Below are positions 1 through 6,536 of a DNA stretch of 6,954 nt, in pieces. The stretch's first letter is position 1, and every line of letters begins with the position of its first letter. Where the stretch lies: the NCBI GenBank assembly GCA_003486165.1, contig DNGT01000369.1:5888-12841 (forward strand), given 5' to 3'. Under the pieces are notes generated by a model, which saw nothing but the letters and a program-made list of their open reading frames with translations, had not been told where the DNA came from and ran no database searches. The stretch comes from Desulfobacteraceae bacterium (lineage in GTDB: Bacteria > Desulfobacterota > Desulfobacteria > Desulfobacterales > UBA11574). Made by a program: the position numbers and the translations under genes.

Positions 1-1311
1 GAGGTTTGTTTTTTTGTTATCTAATCCGAACTTTTTTCGGATGTTTTTTCTGTGATTGTAAATTGTCCGGGGTGATAAACTCATAATCTCAGCTATCTCT
101 TTGGAGTTGATGCCATGGCGTATTAGATTTGCTACGTGGATTTCCGAAGGTGTCAGGTTTAAATATTTCAGAGACATCATTCGAGCAAATGGTGAAATAA
201 TTTCGTTAAGATTTGACTCTAAAATGCTCAAAATAGCTTTCTGTTGATCATCCAGTTTCGTTTTTTTTATTTTTTCAAAATAGGGCTCAATCATTTCTTT
301 TACATTTGTCAAAACATTATCTTCCATTTCTTTTTTATCTTCCTGCCGTTTCTTCAATAAAATCTGCAATGCGATATTTGCTTCCTCAAGGTTACTTTTC
401 TGGGCATTCAACTCTCTGGTGCGTTCTGCCACCTTACTTCCAAGTTCATCGTGAGCTTTCTGTAACTCCTCCTGGATCCGCTTCCGCTCAGTGATGTCCC
501 TATCAACGCCTCTATAACAATAAAGCTCGCCATTAGTATCGAAGACCGGAATTCCACTGCTCTCTAAGACCACCGGATGACCGTTTTTGTGGAGGTTGAT
601 GTTTTCAAGACAATGAAACGGTTGTTTTGAAGCAATAACGGTTTTAAAAAACTTCAAAACCCGGTCGGCCTCTGCAGGGGGCATTAGGTCAAACGGTGTC
701 TTGCCGATAATTTCTTCTTGTCTATACCCAAGAATATCATATATTTTTGGACTGGCATACGTATAAAACCCATTTTTATCCACTTCCCAAATCCAGTCAC
801 TGGTTGCTTCGGTTAAAGTACGAAATCGCTCTTTGCTTTTCTTTAATGCCTCCTCAACTTGCTTGAAACTCGAAATGTCAGTAATCACCGCAAAACTACC
901 TTTAAATTGCCCTTTTTCATCAAAAATAGCTTGCGGGGACAGAAGTGTAGGAATATTTTTACCATCCTTACAGACCCATTCAATTTCATAAGATGATAGT
1001 TTGCCCTTTCTTCTTATGGAGATTTCGTTTTTGTATATTTGTTTGTTCTTGTCATCAAGGAAATCTGTTACCGGTTTTCCAATAAGATTTTCTGGTTTAT
1101 AACCCAACATGTGGCTAAATTTATTATTGACATAGGTTATAAGCCCTTTTTTGTCTTGTATTCCAAGCCCATCATTCATCGTTTCCACCAAACTCCGGTA
1201 ACGCTCCTCACTTTCCATCAGAGCTTCTTCTGCCTGTTTAAGCTTTTTGGTTTTTCTATCTAACGCCTTGACTTTTTGTTCCAATTGTTCGTAAGTAGGT
1301 TTTCTATCCAT
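1..1311 (-). CDS. PAS-PAS-LuxR one-component transcriptional regulator (regulator A), 3' end cut by window edge
   Basis: Read on the minus strand from ATG at 1309-1311, the frame stays open for 437 codons to the window edge. It ends in a sequence that matches the C-terminus of regulator B (4681-6006) up to about eight residues before B's stop, so the protein is nearly complete. Seen in order: a charged coiled coil (1-35), PAS 1 (about 36-147), PAS 2 (about 160-277, ending in the GVDRDITERK type of PAS end), a second coiled coil (about 278-325), a linker, and a LuxR/GerE helix-turn-helix (about 382-437; NLTPSEVHVANLI, then SPRTIYNHRKNIRKKFG). There is no histidine kinase, receiver or membrane segment, so it should be a cytoplasmic one-component regulator whose PAS domains sense an unknown ligand or redox state. 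The start is supported by GGAGGG at 1319-1324, seven bases upstream, and by alignment with B. It is transcribed away from the 1602-4388 gene. Ligand and targets are unknown. Confidence 0.9.
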   Translation of the reverse strand, partial: MDRKPTYEQLEQKVKALDRKTKKLKQAEEALMESEERYRSLVETMNDGLGIQDKKGLITYVNNKFSHMLGYKPENLIGKPVTDFLDDKNKQIYKNEISIRRKGKLSSYEIEWVCKDGKNIPTLLSPQAIFDEKGQFKGSFAVITDISSFKQVEEALKKSKERFRTLTEATSDWIWEVDKNGFYTYASPKIYDILGYRQEEIIGKTPFDLMPPAEADRVLKFFKTVIASKQPFHCLENINLHKNGHPVVLESSGIPVFDTNGELYCYRGVDRDITERKRIQEELQKAHDELGSKVAERTRELNAQKSNLEEANIALQILLKKRQEDKKEMEDNVLTNVKEMIEPYFEKIKKTKLDDQQKAILSILESNLNEIISPFARMMSLKYLNLTPSEIHVANLIRHGINSKEIAEIMSLSPRTIYNHRKNIRKKFGLDNKKTNL

Positions 1312-1318
1312 GTGAAGA

Positions 1319-1324
1319 CCCTCC
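1319..1324 (-). promoter_or_regulatory. Ribosome binding site of regulator A
   Basis: GGAGGG on the minus strand lies seven bases before the ATG at 1311. It fixes the start of regulator A. Just upstream, a small inverted repeat (GGAGA, 3-base loop, TCTCC; 1337-1349) lies in the leader. Confidence 0.75.
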
Positions 1325-1392
1325 AAACACTATTTTGGAGACTTTCTCCTGAAACGTTTTAGCGTTTATGTTGATGTATCATTTCCTAAAGA

Positions 1393-1421
1393 ATTATACT
1401 TAGTCAACATTCATTTAGCAA
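1393..1421 (-). promoter_or_regulatory. Sigma-70-type promoter for regulator A
   Basis: On the minus strand, TTGCTA (1416-1421, four of six matches to the -35 consensus) is followed after exactly 17 bases by TATAAT (1393-1398, perfect -10). Transcription would begin near 1386 and give a leader of about 75 bases before the ATG at 1311. Position, spacing and orientation all fit. This is a sequence match only. Confidence 0.6.
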
Positions 1422-1453
1422 TAAAGAGTTGTATAGATGATTCATGTAATTAA

Positions 1454-1465
1454 ATTTTTAAAAAT
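1454..1465. repeat. Perfect 12-base AT palindrome in the divergent control region
   Basis: ATTTTTAAAAAT is its own reverse complement. It lies between the proposed promoter of regulator A and that of the 928-residue gene, so an operator is possible. In AT-rich DNA such a palindrome can easily arise by chance. Confidence 0.3.
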
Positions 1466-1502
1466 GAGAACACAGTTTCCCTTTTTTTGCGTGTTAATTC
1501 GT

Positions 1503-1510
1503 GCTAATAT
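1503..1510 (+). promoter_or_regulatory. Possible extended -10 promoter element for the 928-residue gene
   Basis: TGC followed by TAATAT forms an extended -10 (TGn-TAATAT, with TG at 1502-1503). The -35 position holds only a run of T with no good match, so the extended motif would have to carry recognition. Transcription would begin near 1517, about 85 bases before the ATG at 1602. No sigma-54 -24/-12 motif was seen in this intergenic region. Confidence 0.35.
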
Positions 1511-1591
1511 TGTATGCAAAAATAAGGTGAATATTGAACTCCAACTGTAACATGTCTTAACCATTTGATCCTTTTGAACTTGCCTTATTCT

Positions 1592-1595
1592 GAGG
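1592..1595 (+). promoter_or_regulatory. Ribosome binding site of the 928-residue fusion protein
   Basis: GAGG lies six bases before the ATG at 1602 and supports that start. The first residues after this ATG already belong to the N-terminal repeat domain, which agrees with the start. Confidence 0.6.
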
Positions 1596-1601
1596 TTTCT
1601 T

Positions 1602-4388
1602 ATGGCCTTCAAAAAAATAGGATCCTATTTGGTCGAGAGTCAAACCTGTGATCAACAGGTGATCGAAGCGGCCATAGAAAAGCAGATCGCCCTTGAACAT
1701 GATGGGATATATAAACCCATCGGTCAGCTCATTATCGAAAATGAAGATCTGAATCCAGGTGTGCTGCGCTCTGTCCTTCAGCGTCAAGGAGAGGACATGC
1801 TCCGCTCGGTGGCACTTTTTAAAAATTTGCCACTGGAATTAATCGCGAAAATTTCCAAGATCGCTGAATACCAGGCCTTGCCTGAGGGAAAGATAATCAT
1901 ACATCAAGGGGATCAGGCGGATTCTTTCTACCAGATCATTTCAGGCTCAGCCCGTGTTTTTCGGGTTTCGGAAGATGGTATTGACGTCACGCTGAACACT
2001 CTCGGACCCGGCGAAAGCTTTGGCGAGATGGCACTTCTGACCGGTGAACCCCGATCCGCTTCTGTTGAAACTCAAAAAGCTTGTGGCCTTCTGGTAATTT
2101 CAAGGCAGGCCTTTGACCAGCTTGCATCTGAAATTCCGGAATTTTCACTGGCACTCTCCAAAATTCTTTCCAATCGGTTGTGCAAAGGGGATATTGAAAT
2201 CATTCATGCCTCGGCCACCGAGAAAGCATACCAGCGGTTCATTTCCGAACAAAGAACCGGGATTGAGCCGACGTTGATCGGCAGAAGCAAGGCCGTCAAG
2301 CGTCTTCAGGATGAGGTTAAAGCAGCGGCCAAAAATGACAGGGCAGTGTTGATTTTGGGAGAACCCGGAACCGAAAAAGGTGATGTGGCCGGGCTGATTC
2401 ACTGGGAAAGCAAAAGGAAGGAGGGCCCCTTCTTACCCGTAGACATCAAGACCGTCAGCATCGGGAGAAGTGTTGATAGATCAAGAAAAAATGATCCCAT
2501 TCGACTTGAACTGGCTCAAAGCAGTGCCCTCTTTGGACATGTCAAAGGCACACTGTCTTTTGCACCGGAAAGGCGGCTGGGTTTGTTCCAAATCGGAGAC
2601 GGCGGCACAGTAATTCTTGAGAATATTGAACACTTGACAGAAAGTGTTCAGGCCAAATTGGTCGATTTTATTCAACATGGCTGTTTTCAGCCCTTGGGCG
2701 ATCAAACGTCTATACATTCTTCGATTCGTGTTATGGCAACAAGCTCCGTTGAGCTTGCTCAACGGGTTGAGGACGGCAGATTCAACAAACAACTGTTCGA
2801 CATTTTAGAAGGAAGTCAAATCCTGACTGTGCCGCCGCTTAGAAAGCGAAAAAAAGATCTCCGACAGCTTGCGGAATATCTGATAGAACATTATAGCAAA
2901 GAGGCCGGGAAATCCATTGCCGGCATTGACCTCGATGTCTACAAAAGCATCATGGCCTATGACTGGCCGGGCAATACTGACGAACTCGTAGCGGTTATCC
3001 GGCGGGCTGTAAATCTCGCTCAGAAAAGCCGCCTAACCCCTGAAGACATTCTCATCGGTGCGGCACCCCGGATCACGGAGAGGTTGAGCTTTAATCTTTT
3101 GAAGGTGGAACGCATCCGTCGGTTATTTCACAGCAGCAGTTATCCCAATTTACCCCAACTGCTCGCGGCTATTTTTTTTGTTCTGATCATATACTTGGGT
3201 TTTTTCGGCACCCAGACACCCGAGCACAATGTATCTCTTGAATTAACCTGGGGGCTATGGGAACCTTTGGTTATTTTGAGCTGTCTTCTTGCCGCCAGAA
3301 TATGGTGTGCTGTCTGTCCTGTCGGGGCTTCAAGTTCGATCATAAGCCACAAGTATGGTCTAAACCGAAATGTACCTTCTTTTATCCGCAATTATGGAAG
3401 CTATCTGGCTGTCGTCGGTTTGGGGGCCATCTTTTGGTCCGAGGTGGTGTTTAATATGCCGTTTTCTCCCCGTGCGACGGCGATATTGATTTTGTCAATT
3501 ACCCTACCGGCAGTCATGCTGGCTCTGATTTACCGGCGGAGGGTCTGGTGCCGCTTTCTTTGTCCTCTTGGCAAATTGATCGGATTTTTATCCAGATGTT
3601 CGATATTGGAATTGCGTGCCAATCAGAATATGTGCAACAACGACTGCATGGAGAACAGCTGTTATGTCGGGAAGGATCATCAGGCAGGCTGTCCGGTTTT
3701 TGAAGCGCCGTTTGTACTTCATAACAACCAAGACTGCATCCTCTGTGGGAATTGCGTAAAAAACTGTGCAAACCAGGTTCCGGCCCTCAATTTGCGGGTG
3801 CCAGGCCAAGAGCTTTGGACTTTTCATAAGCCGGATCACACAATGGTATTGTTGGTGTCCGTCATTATGGGGACTCAGTTATTTCGGGGTCTGGAAAAAA
3901 CCGGCTATATCCATAAATATGCCGCAGCACAGAATCAACCGTGGCTTTTGTATTCGGTGATTTTTGTACTATTAACGTCATTGTCGTTCTTATTTATCAA
4001 AACAGCCGGAAATATGGCTTTGGGTTCTAAAAACACCTCGTCCCGGGTAACACCGCATCTTGTTGCCTATGCCTTTGTTCCAATGGTGGTTATTTTTGAG
4101 TTGAGTTTCCATTTTGAACGATTGATAGGCATGGGCGGTCAGTTTTTCCCCACTCTGGGAAGGCAGATCGGGGTTGACTTGGATTTCCTGACGGTGAGCA
4201 TGGGCCCCTGGTGGATCAAAATTTACCAGACAGCGTTTATTCTGATCGGCGTTATTGCTTCGAAAGCCGTACTGAAAAATATTTTTCGCTCACACTTAGA
4301 CTCTTCATTAAAGCGTCTTTCTTTCCGGCATCAATGGCCCATTCTGTTAGTGGCTGCGGTGTATATTTACCTCTTCTGGACCGGATAA
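1602..4388 (+). CDS. MshEN-like / cyclic-nucleotide-binding / degenerate AAA+ / NapH-NosR-like 4Fe-4S membrane fusion protein
   Basis: A 928-residue protein. Residues 5-28 and 39-62 are two related 24-residue units of the MshEN/GspE-N type. Residues 66-190 form a cyclic-nucleotide-binding domain with an intact phosphate-binding cassette (FGEMALLTGEPRSASV at 140-155; E142 and R151 present). Residues 224-488 are a sigma-54-activator-type AAA+ domain whose Walker A, GAFTGA loop, Walker B, arginine fingers and sensor II are all altered, so ATPase and sigma-54 activity are unlikely. No C-terminal DNA-binding domain follows. About nine hydrophobic helices occupy 517-927. C569/C572 (CxxCP) and C650/C654 (CxxxCP) end helices 2 and 4, and a loop carries C678, C682, C687, C697 and C712xxC715xxC718xxxC722, enough for two 4Fe-4S clusters. 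With the N-terminus inside, these clusters face the cytoplasm, on the same side as the sensor domains. Probably a nucleotide-gated electron-transfer or redox-signalling protein; the function is inferred and I know of no characterised homologue. Confidence 0.9.
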   Translation: MAFKKIGSYLVESQTCDQQVIEAAIEKQIALEHDGIYKPIGQLIIENEDLNPGVLRSVLQRQGEDMLRSVALFKNLPLELIAKISKIAEYQALPEGKIIIHQGDQADSFYQIISGSARVFRVSEDGIDVTLNTLGPGESFGEMALLTGEPRSASVETQKACGLLVISRQAFDQLASEIPEFSLALSKILSNRLCKGDIEIIHASATEKAYQRFISEQRTGIEPTLIGRSKAVKRLQDEVKAAAKNDRAVLILGEPGTEKGDVAGLIHWESKRKEGPFLPVDIKTVSIGRSVDRSRKNDPIRLELAQSSALFGHVKGTLSFAPERRLGLFQIGDGGTVILENIEHLTESVQAKLVDFIQHGCFQPLGDQTSIHSSIRVMATSSVELAQRVEDGRFNKQLFDILEGSQILTVPPLRKRKKDLRQLAEYLIEHYSKEAGKSIAGIDLDVYKSIMAYDWPGNTDELVAVIRRAVNLAQKSRLTPEDILIGAAPRITERLSFNLLKVERIRRLFHSSSYPNLPQLLAAIFFVLIIYLGFFGTQTPEHNVSLELTWGLWEPLVILSCLLAARIWCAVCPVGASSSIISHKYGLNRNVPSFIRNYGSYLAVVGLGAIFWSEVVFNMPFSPRATAILILSITLPAVMLALIYRRRVWCRFLCPLGKLIGFLSRCSILELRANQNMCNNDCMENSCYVGKDHQAGCPVFEAPFVLHNNQDCILCGNCVKNCANQVPALNLRVPGQELWTFHKPDHTMVLLVSVIMGTQLFRGLEKTGYIHKYAAAQNQPWLLYSVIFVLLTSLSFLFIKTAGNMALGSKNTSSRVTPHLVAYAFVPMVVIFELSFHFERLIGMGGQFFPTLGRQIGVDLDFLTVSMGPWWIKIYQTAFILIGVIASKAVLKNIFRSHLDSSLKRLSFRHQWPILLVAAVYIYLFWTG

Positions 4389-4402
4389 CCCGAATATTTC
4401 AT

Positions 4403-4442
4403 AAAAATTTTAGAGAGGGTTTTTAATTTCTCGAAAATTTTT
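4403..4442. repeat. AT-rich stem-loop just after the fusion gene (possible terminator)
   Basis: The arm at 4403-4415 pairs with 4430-4442 over 13 positions with one mismatch (A4412/G4433), around a 14-base loop. It starts 15 bases after the stop codon and its 3' arm ends in five T. This suits a transcript end, but the stem has few G-C pairs, so the terminator role is tentative. Confidence 0.45.
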
Positions 4443-4451
4443 ACCCTAAGG

Positions 4452-4470
4452 GGGCGTATTCGAGACGCCC
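4452..4470 (+). terminator. Short GC-rich hairpin, possible terminator of the fusion gene
   Basis: GGGCGT (4452-4457) pairs with ACGCCC (4465-4470) around a seven-base loop. It is followed by AATTTCTTAG, a weak T-tract. Together with the preceding AT-rich stem-loop it may end transcription from the plus strand. Confidence 0.4.
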
Positions 4471-4483
4471 AATTTCTTAGTTA

Positions 4484-4522
4484 TCAAGGGCTTGCAGTAA
4501 TCTACTACGGCTGCGCCCTTGA
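4484..4522. repeat. Bulged hairpin in the convergent intergenic region
   Basis: TCAAGGGC (4484-4491) pairs perfectly with GCCCTTGA (4515-4522). Inside it, GCAG (4494-4497) pairs with CTGC (4511-4514) after a two-base bulge, leaving a 13-base loop. This is the strongest fold between 4389 and 4680. A flanking pair, CGAGACG (4461-4467) and CGTCTCG (4539-4545), could enclose it, but it would compete with the hairpin at 4452-4470. Confidence 0.5.
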
Positions 4523-4571
4523 ATGCCTTGCAAATGAACGTCTCGCACAGGTGAAATATCCGGGTTGGCAG

Positions 4572-4602
4572 ATCGGTTCAAGGTTCAAGGGTTACAACCG
4601 AT
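4572..4602. repeat. Inverted repeat with an internal tandem 7-mer
   Basis: ATCGGTT (4572-4578) and AACCGAT (4596-4602) are perfect inverted repeats 17 bases apart. GGTTCAA occurs twice in tandem at 4575-4588, overlapping the left arm, followed by GGGTT. The mix of inverted and tandem repeats resembles dispersed intergenic elements. Whether it recurs in the genome cannot be seen here. Confidence 0.4.
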
Positions 4603-4680
4603 AGGCATTGTTTGAAATTCTGTTCAAAATTCGAAATTTCCGACACAATCCATTGGGTGGGCAGGCTTTAGAACCACGAT

Positions 4681-6006
4681 TCAGTTGATGGACAAGAGAT
4701 GAGATCTGAGATTTGCTTTCTTTCCTTCTATGCCGATTTTTCTTCGTATATTTTTTCGGTGAGTCTCAACGGTCCTTGGAGATACATTCATAAACGCTGC
4801 AATATTTTGGGTGGTATATCCATATCTTATTTGCTTAGCAATTTGAATTTCTGTAGGTGTCAGGTTGAAATATTTTAGGGAAACCTCTTGCGTAAATGGA
4901 GAAATAATTTCGTTTAAATTCGATTCAACAATTCTTAGTAAAGTCTTCTGTTGATCATTTAATTTGGTTTTTTTTATTTTTTCAAAATTTGGTTCAATTA
5001 ATTTTTTTACATTGGCCAGGACATATTCTCCAATTTTGGCCTTGTCTGACTCCCTTTTTTTCAACAAAAACCTCATGGCTGTATTGAGTTCTTCGAGACT
5101 TTTTGTCCTGACTTCCAGGTCTTTGGTTCGCTTCTTCAGTTCATCATGTGCTTTTTGTAATACCTCCTCTGACTCTATGCGGGCGGTGACGTCACGATCA
5201 ATGCCGATAAAGCCGCTCAGGTTTCCTTTGGCGTCAAGAATGGGCTCGGCGATCGTCTCCAAAAACCTTATGGATTTGTCCTTGTGTAACCAGCGTATGA
5301 CAGAGCCTCTCCAACCCCTTTTCTGGTTCTTGGCTTTTTGGAACCACTTTTGAATTCGTTCCCGGTCTTCAGGATGCATCAGGCTATGGGCTGTAACGCC
5401 AAGTATTTCGTGAACCTCATACCCCAAGATCTGTTTTACGGCACTGTTGGAAAATGTCTGACGACCTTCTTCGTCACATATCCAAACCCAATCCGGCGTG
5501 GATTCCACGAGAAGGCGATAATTCCGTTCGCTCTTTCGCAGATCCCTTTCTGATTGCTTGAGATCCGTCACATCGCGTACTGTAAAGATCGCACCGACCG
5601 ACAAATCCTTAGGGTCGATAGGGGCCGATCTCAAGATGACATCAATCACATTACCATCTTTAGTTCGCAAGCTTGTTTCGATTTCTCCCATTCCTTTGTC
5701 GTGGATTTGTAAGTACTTTTCTCGCCCGACATATTCAAAATCTTCATCGGTCAGGTATAACATCTTGGCACTATTTCCCAGAATCTCTTCTTTTGAATAA
5801 CCCAGTAATGCACAAAATCGTTCATTGGCATCCCTGATCACCCTGTCGCATACCACCCCAAACCCGATCGGCACAACTTGCAATATTCTTCTTAAAGCGG
5901 CCTCGCTTTCTTGTAGCGTCTTTTCTATCTGCTTGTGTTCAAGGGCTTCGTGTTCTAAATTCCGAATCCTTTTCACCAATTCTTTATAGGTTGGTTTTGC
6001 AGACAT
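4681..6006 (-). CDS. PAS-PAS-LuxR one-component transcriptional regulator (regulator B), complete
   Basis: A 441-residue protein with ATG at 6004-6006 and TGA at 4681-4683. In order: a charged coiled coil (1-35), PAS 1 (about 36-148), PAS 2 (about 155-276, with a PAS_3-like Trp-rich core), a coiled coil (about 277-318), a conserved linker (about 319-376) and a LuxR helix-turn-helix (about 379-436; NLTPTEIQIAKQIR, then SPRTVETHRKNIRRK). It has no kinase, receiver or membrane segment and should act in the cytoplasm by binding DNA in response to an unknown PAS signal. The frame continues upstream to a possible start at 6177, but that 57-residue extension is AT-rich and compositionally unlike the rest. 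GGGAGG at 6015-6020 and alignment with regulator A both place the start at 6006. The linker and helix-turn-helix match regulator A at more than half of positions by eye, so the two are paralogues. It is divergent from nuoA. Confidence 0.92.
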   Translation of the reverse strand: MSAKPTYKELVKRIRNLEHEALEHKQIEKTLQESEAALRRILQVVPIGFGVVCDRVIRDANERFCALLGYSKEEILGNSAKMLYLTDEDFEYVGREKYLQIHDKGMGEIETSLRTKDGNVIDVILRSAPIDPKDLSVGAIFTVRDVTDLKQSERDLRKSERNYRLLVESTPDWVWICDEEGRQTFSNSAVKQILGYEVHEILGVTAHSLMHPEDRERIQKWFQKAKNQKRGWRGSVIRWLHKDKSIRFLETIAEPILDAKGNLSGFIGIDRDVTARIESEEVLQKAHDELKKRTKDLEVRTKSLEELNTAMRFLLKKRESDKAKIGEYVLANVKKLIEPNFEKIKKTKLNDQQKTLLRIVESNLNEIISPFTQEVSLKYFNLTPTEIQIAKQIRYGYTTQNIAAFMNVSPRTVETHRKNIRRKIGIEGKKANLRSHLLSIN

Positions 6007-6014
6007 CAGAACAT

Positions 6015-6020
6015 CCTCCC
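6015..6020 (-). promoter_or_regulatory. Ribosome binding site that sets the start of regulator B
   Basis: GGGAGG on the minus strand lies eight bases before the ATG at 6006. It decides between this start and the longer open frame that begins at 6177. Confidence 0.75.
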
Positions 6021-6374
6021 AACATGTAGAATAAGAAAAACAATATTTTTTGAAATATATAGCGTATATTTTTATGATAACATAAGTAGCATAGAAAGTA
6101 TCGGAATTACAAATATTGTCATATGGACAAGATGGTATGTAATATAACCAATTAATGTTATTAAATATAATTGTCAATGGCTTTCAGGCTTCACGAATGG
6201 GTCAAAAGATAACAGGATGGTTATGGATTCATTTTTTTCGTAGTAATTAGAGGGTATCGTCTTCTACACCCAAATCCGGATGACTCCAGTTGTTATGCAT
6301 GCATTCGTTATCTCCAAGTTGTTCTTTTCTGGATATTTTTCTTTTATTTATCGTTAGATGTTCTTTCTCAACAC

Positions 6375-6404
6375 TTGACAATCAAGAGTTCTATCGCCTA
6401 AGAT
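6375..6404 (+). promoter_or_regulatory. Sigma-70-type promoter for nuoA
   Basis: A perfect -35, TTGACA (6375-6380), is followed after 18 bases by TAAGAT (6399-6404, four of six matches). The overlapping GATAAT (6402-6407) is a better -10 but at 21 bases. Transcription would begin near 6411, giving a leader of about 130 bases before the nuoA ATG. Confidence 0.5.
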
Positions 6405-6443
6405 AATTGAAGGTTCGGGGAGGCTTCACAAAATCCTTAAGAT

Positions 6444-6476
6444 ACGATGATACATCTCAGAGTTATCGTCGTTTTT
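6444..6476 (+). terminator. Terminator-like hairpin in the nuoA leader (possible attenuator)
   Basis: ACGATGAT (6444-6451) can pair in RNA with ATCGTCGT (6465-6472) over eight positions, including one G-U, around a 13-base loop. It is followed directly by a T run (6472-6476). It lies between the proposed nuoA promoter and the gene, so it could attenuate nuo transcription or stabilise the leader. The stem is not very GC-rich, so the activity is uncertain. Confidence 0.35.
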
Positions 6477-6531
6477 GTTAATTCACCATCCCATACACTT
6501 TGCCCAGATTGAACAGAAAAAATTGCGTGGC

Positions 6532-6536
6532 GGAGG
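6532..6536 (+). promoter_or_regulatory. Ribosome binding site that sets the nuoA start
   Basis: GGAGG lies four bases before the ATG at 6541. The spacing is short, but this is the only good site. It favours this ATG over the in-frame TTG at 6475, which would add 22 hydrophilic residues not expected in NuoA. Confidence 0.65.

Larger units (their letters stand above)
4389..4680. other. Convergent intergenic region without a gene
   Basis: This stretch separates the stop codons of the fusion gene and regulator B. I see no coding frame with a plausible start and ribosome site. It holds the four inverted repeats listed separately (4403-4442, 4452-4470, 4484-4522, 4572-4602). No clear T-tract terminator was found for regulator B on the minus strand. 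Confidence 0.6.

Noticed and set aside
1398..1410. TTGACT on the minus strand (1403-1408) as a -35 for regulator A
   Set aside because: It lies only a few bases from the TATAAT and cannot be its -35; TTGCTA at 17-base spacing fits instead.
2481..2792. 103-codon minus-strand open frame inside the fusion gene
   Set aside because: It is antisense to the AAA+ coding region, has no recognisable domain or ribosome site, and is best explained as a shadow.
1602..4388. Annotating the fusion protein as a sigma-54-dependent transcription activator
   Set aside because: The GAFTGA loop, Walker B, arginine fingers and sensor II are all changed and there is no DNA-binding domain; the name would mislead.
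4571..4602. GGTTCAA repeats as part of a tRNA T-arm
   Set aside because: No acceptor, D or anticodon stems can be formed around it; it is a tandem repeat within an inverted repeat.
4964..5353. 129-codon open frame on the plus strand inside regulator B
   Set aside because: It is antisense to the coiled-coil and linker coding sequence of a clear gene, with Ser/Phe/Leu-rich content typical of a reverse-strand shadow.
6007..6177. 57-residue N-terminal extension of regulator B from an in-frame ATG at 6177
   Set aside because: It is AT-rich, rich in Tyr/Ile/Asn/Cys, lacks similarity to regulator A, and a strong ribosome site precedes the internal ATG at 6006, which aligns with A's start.
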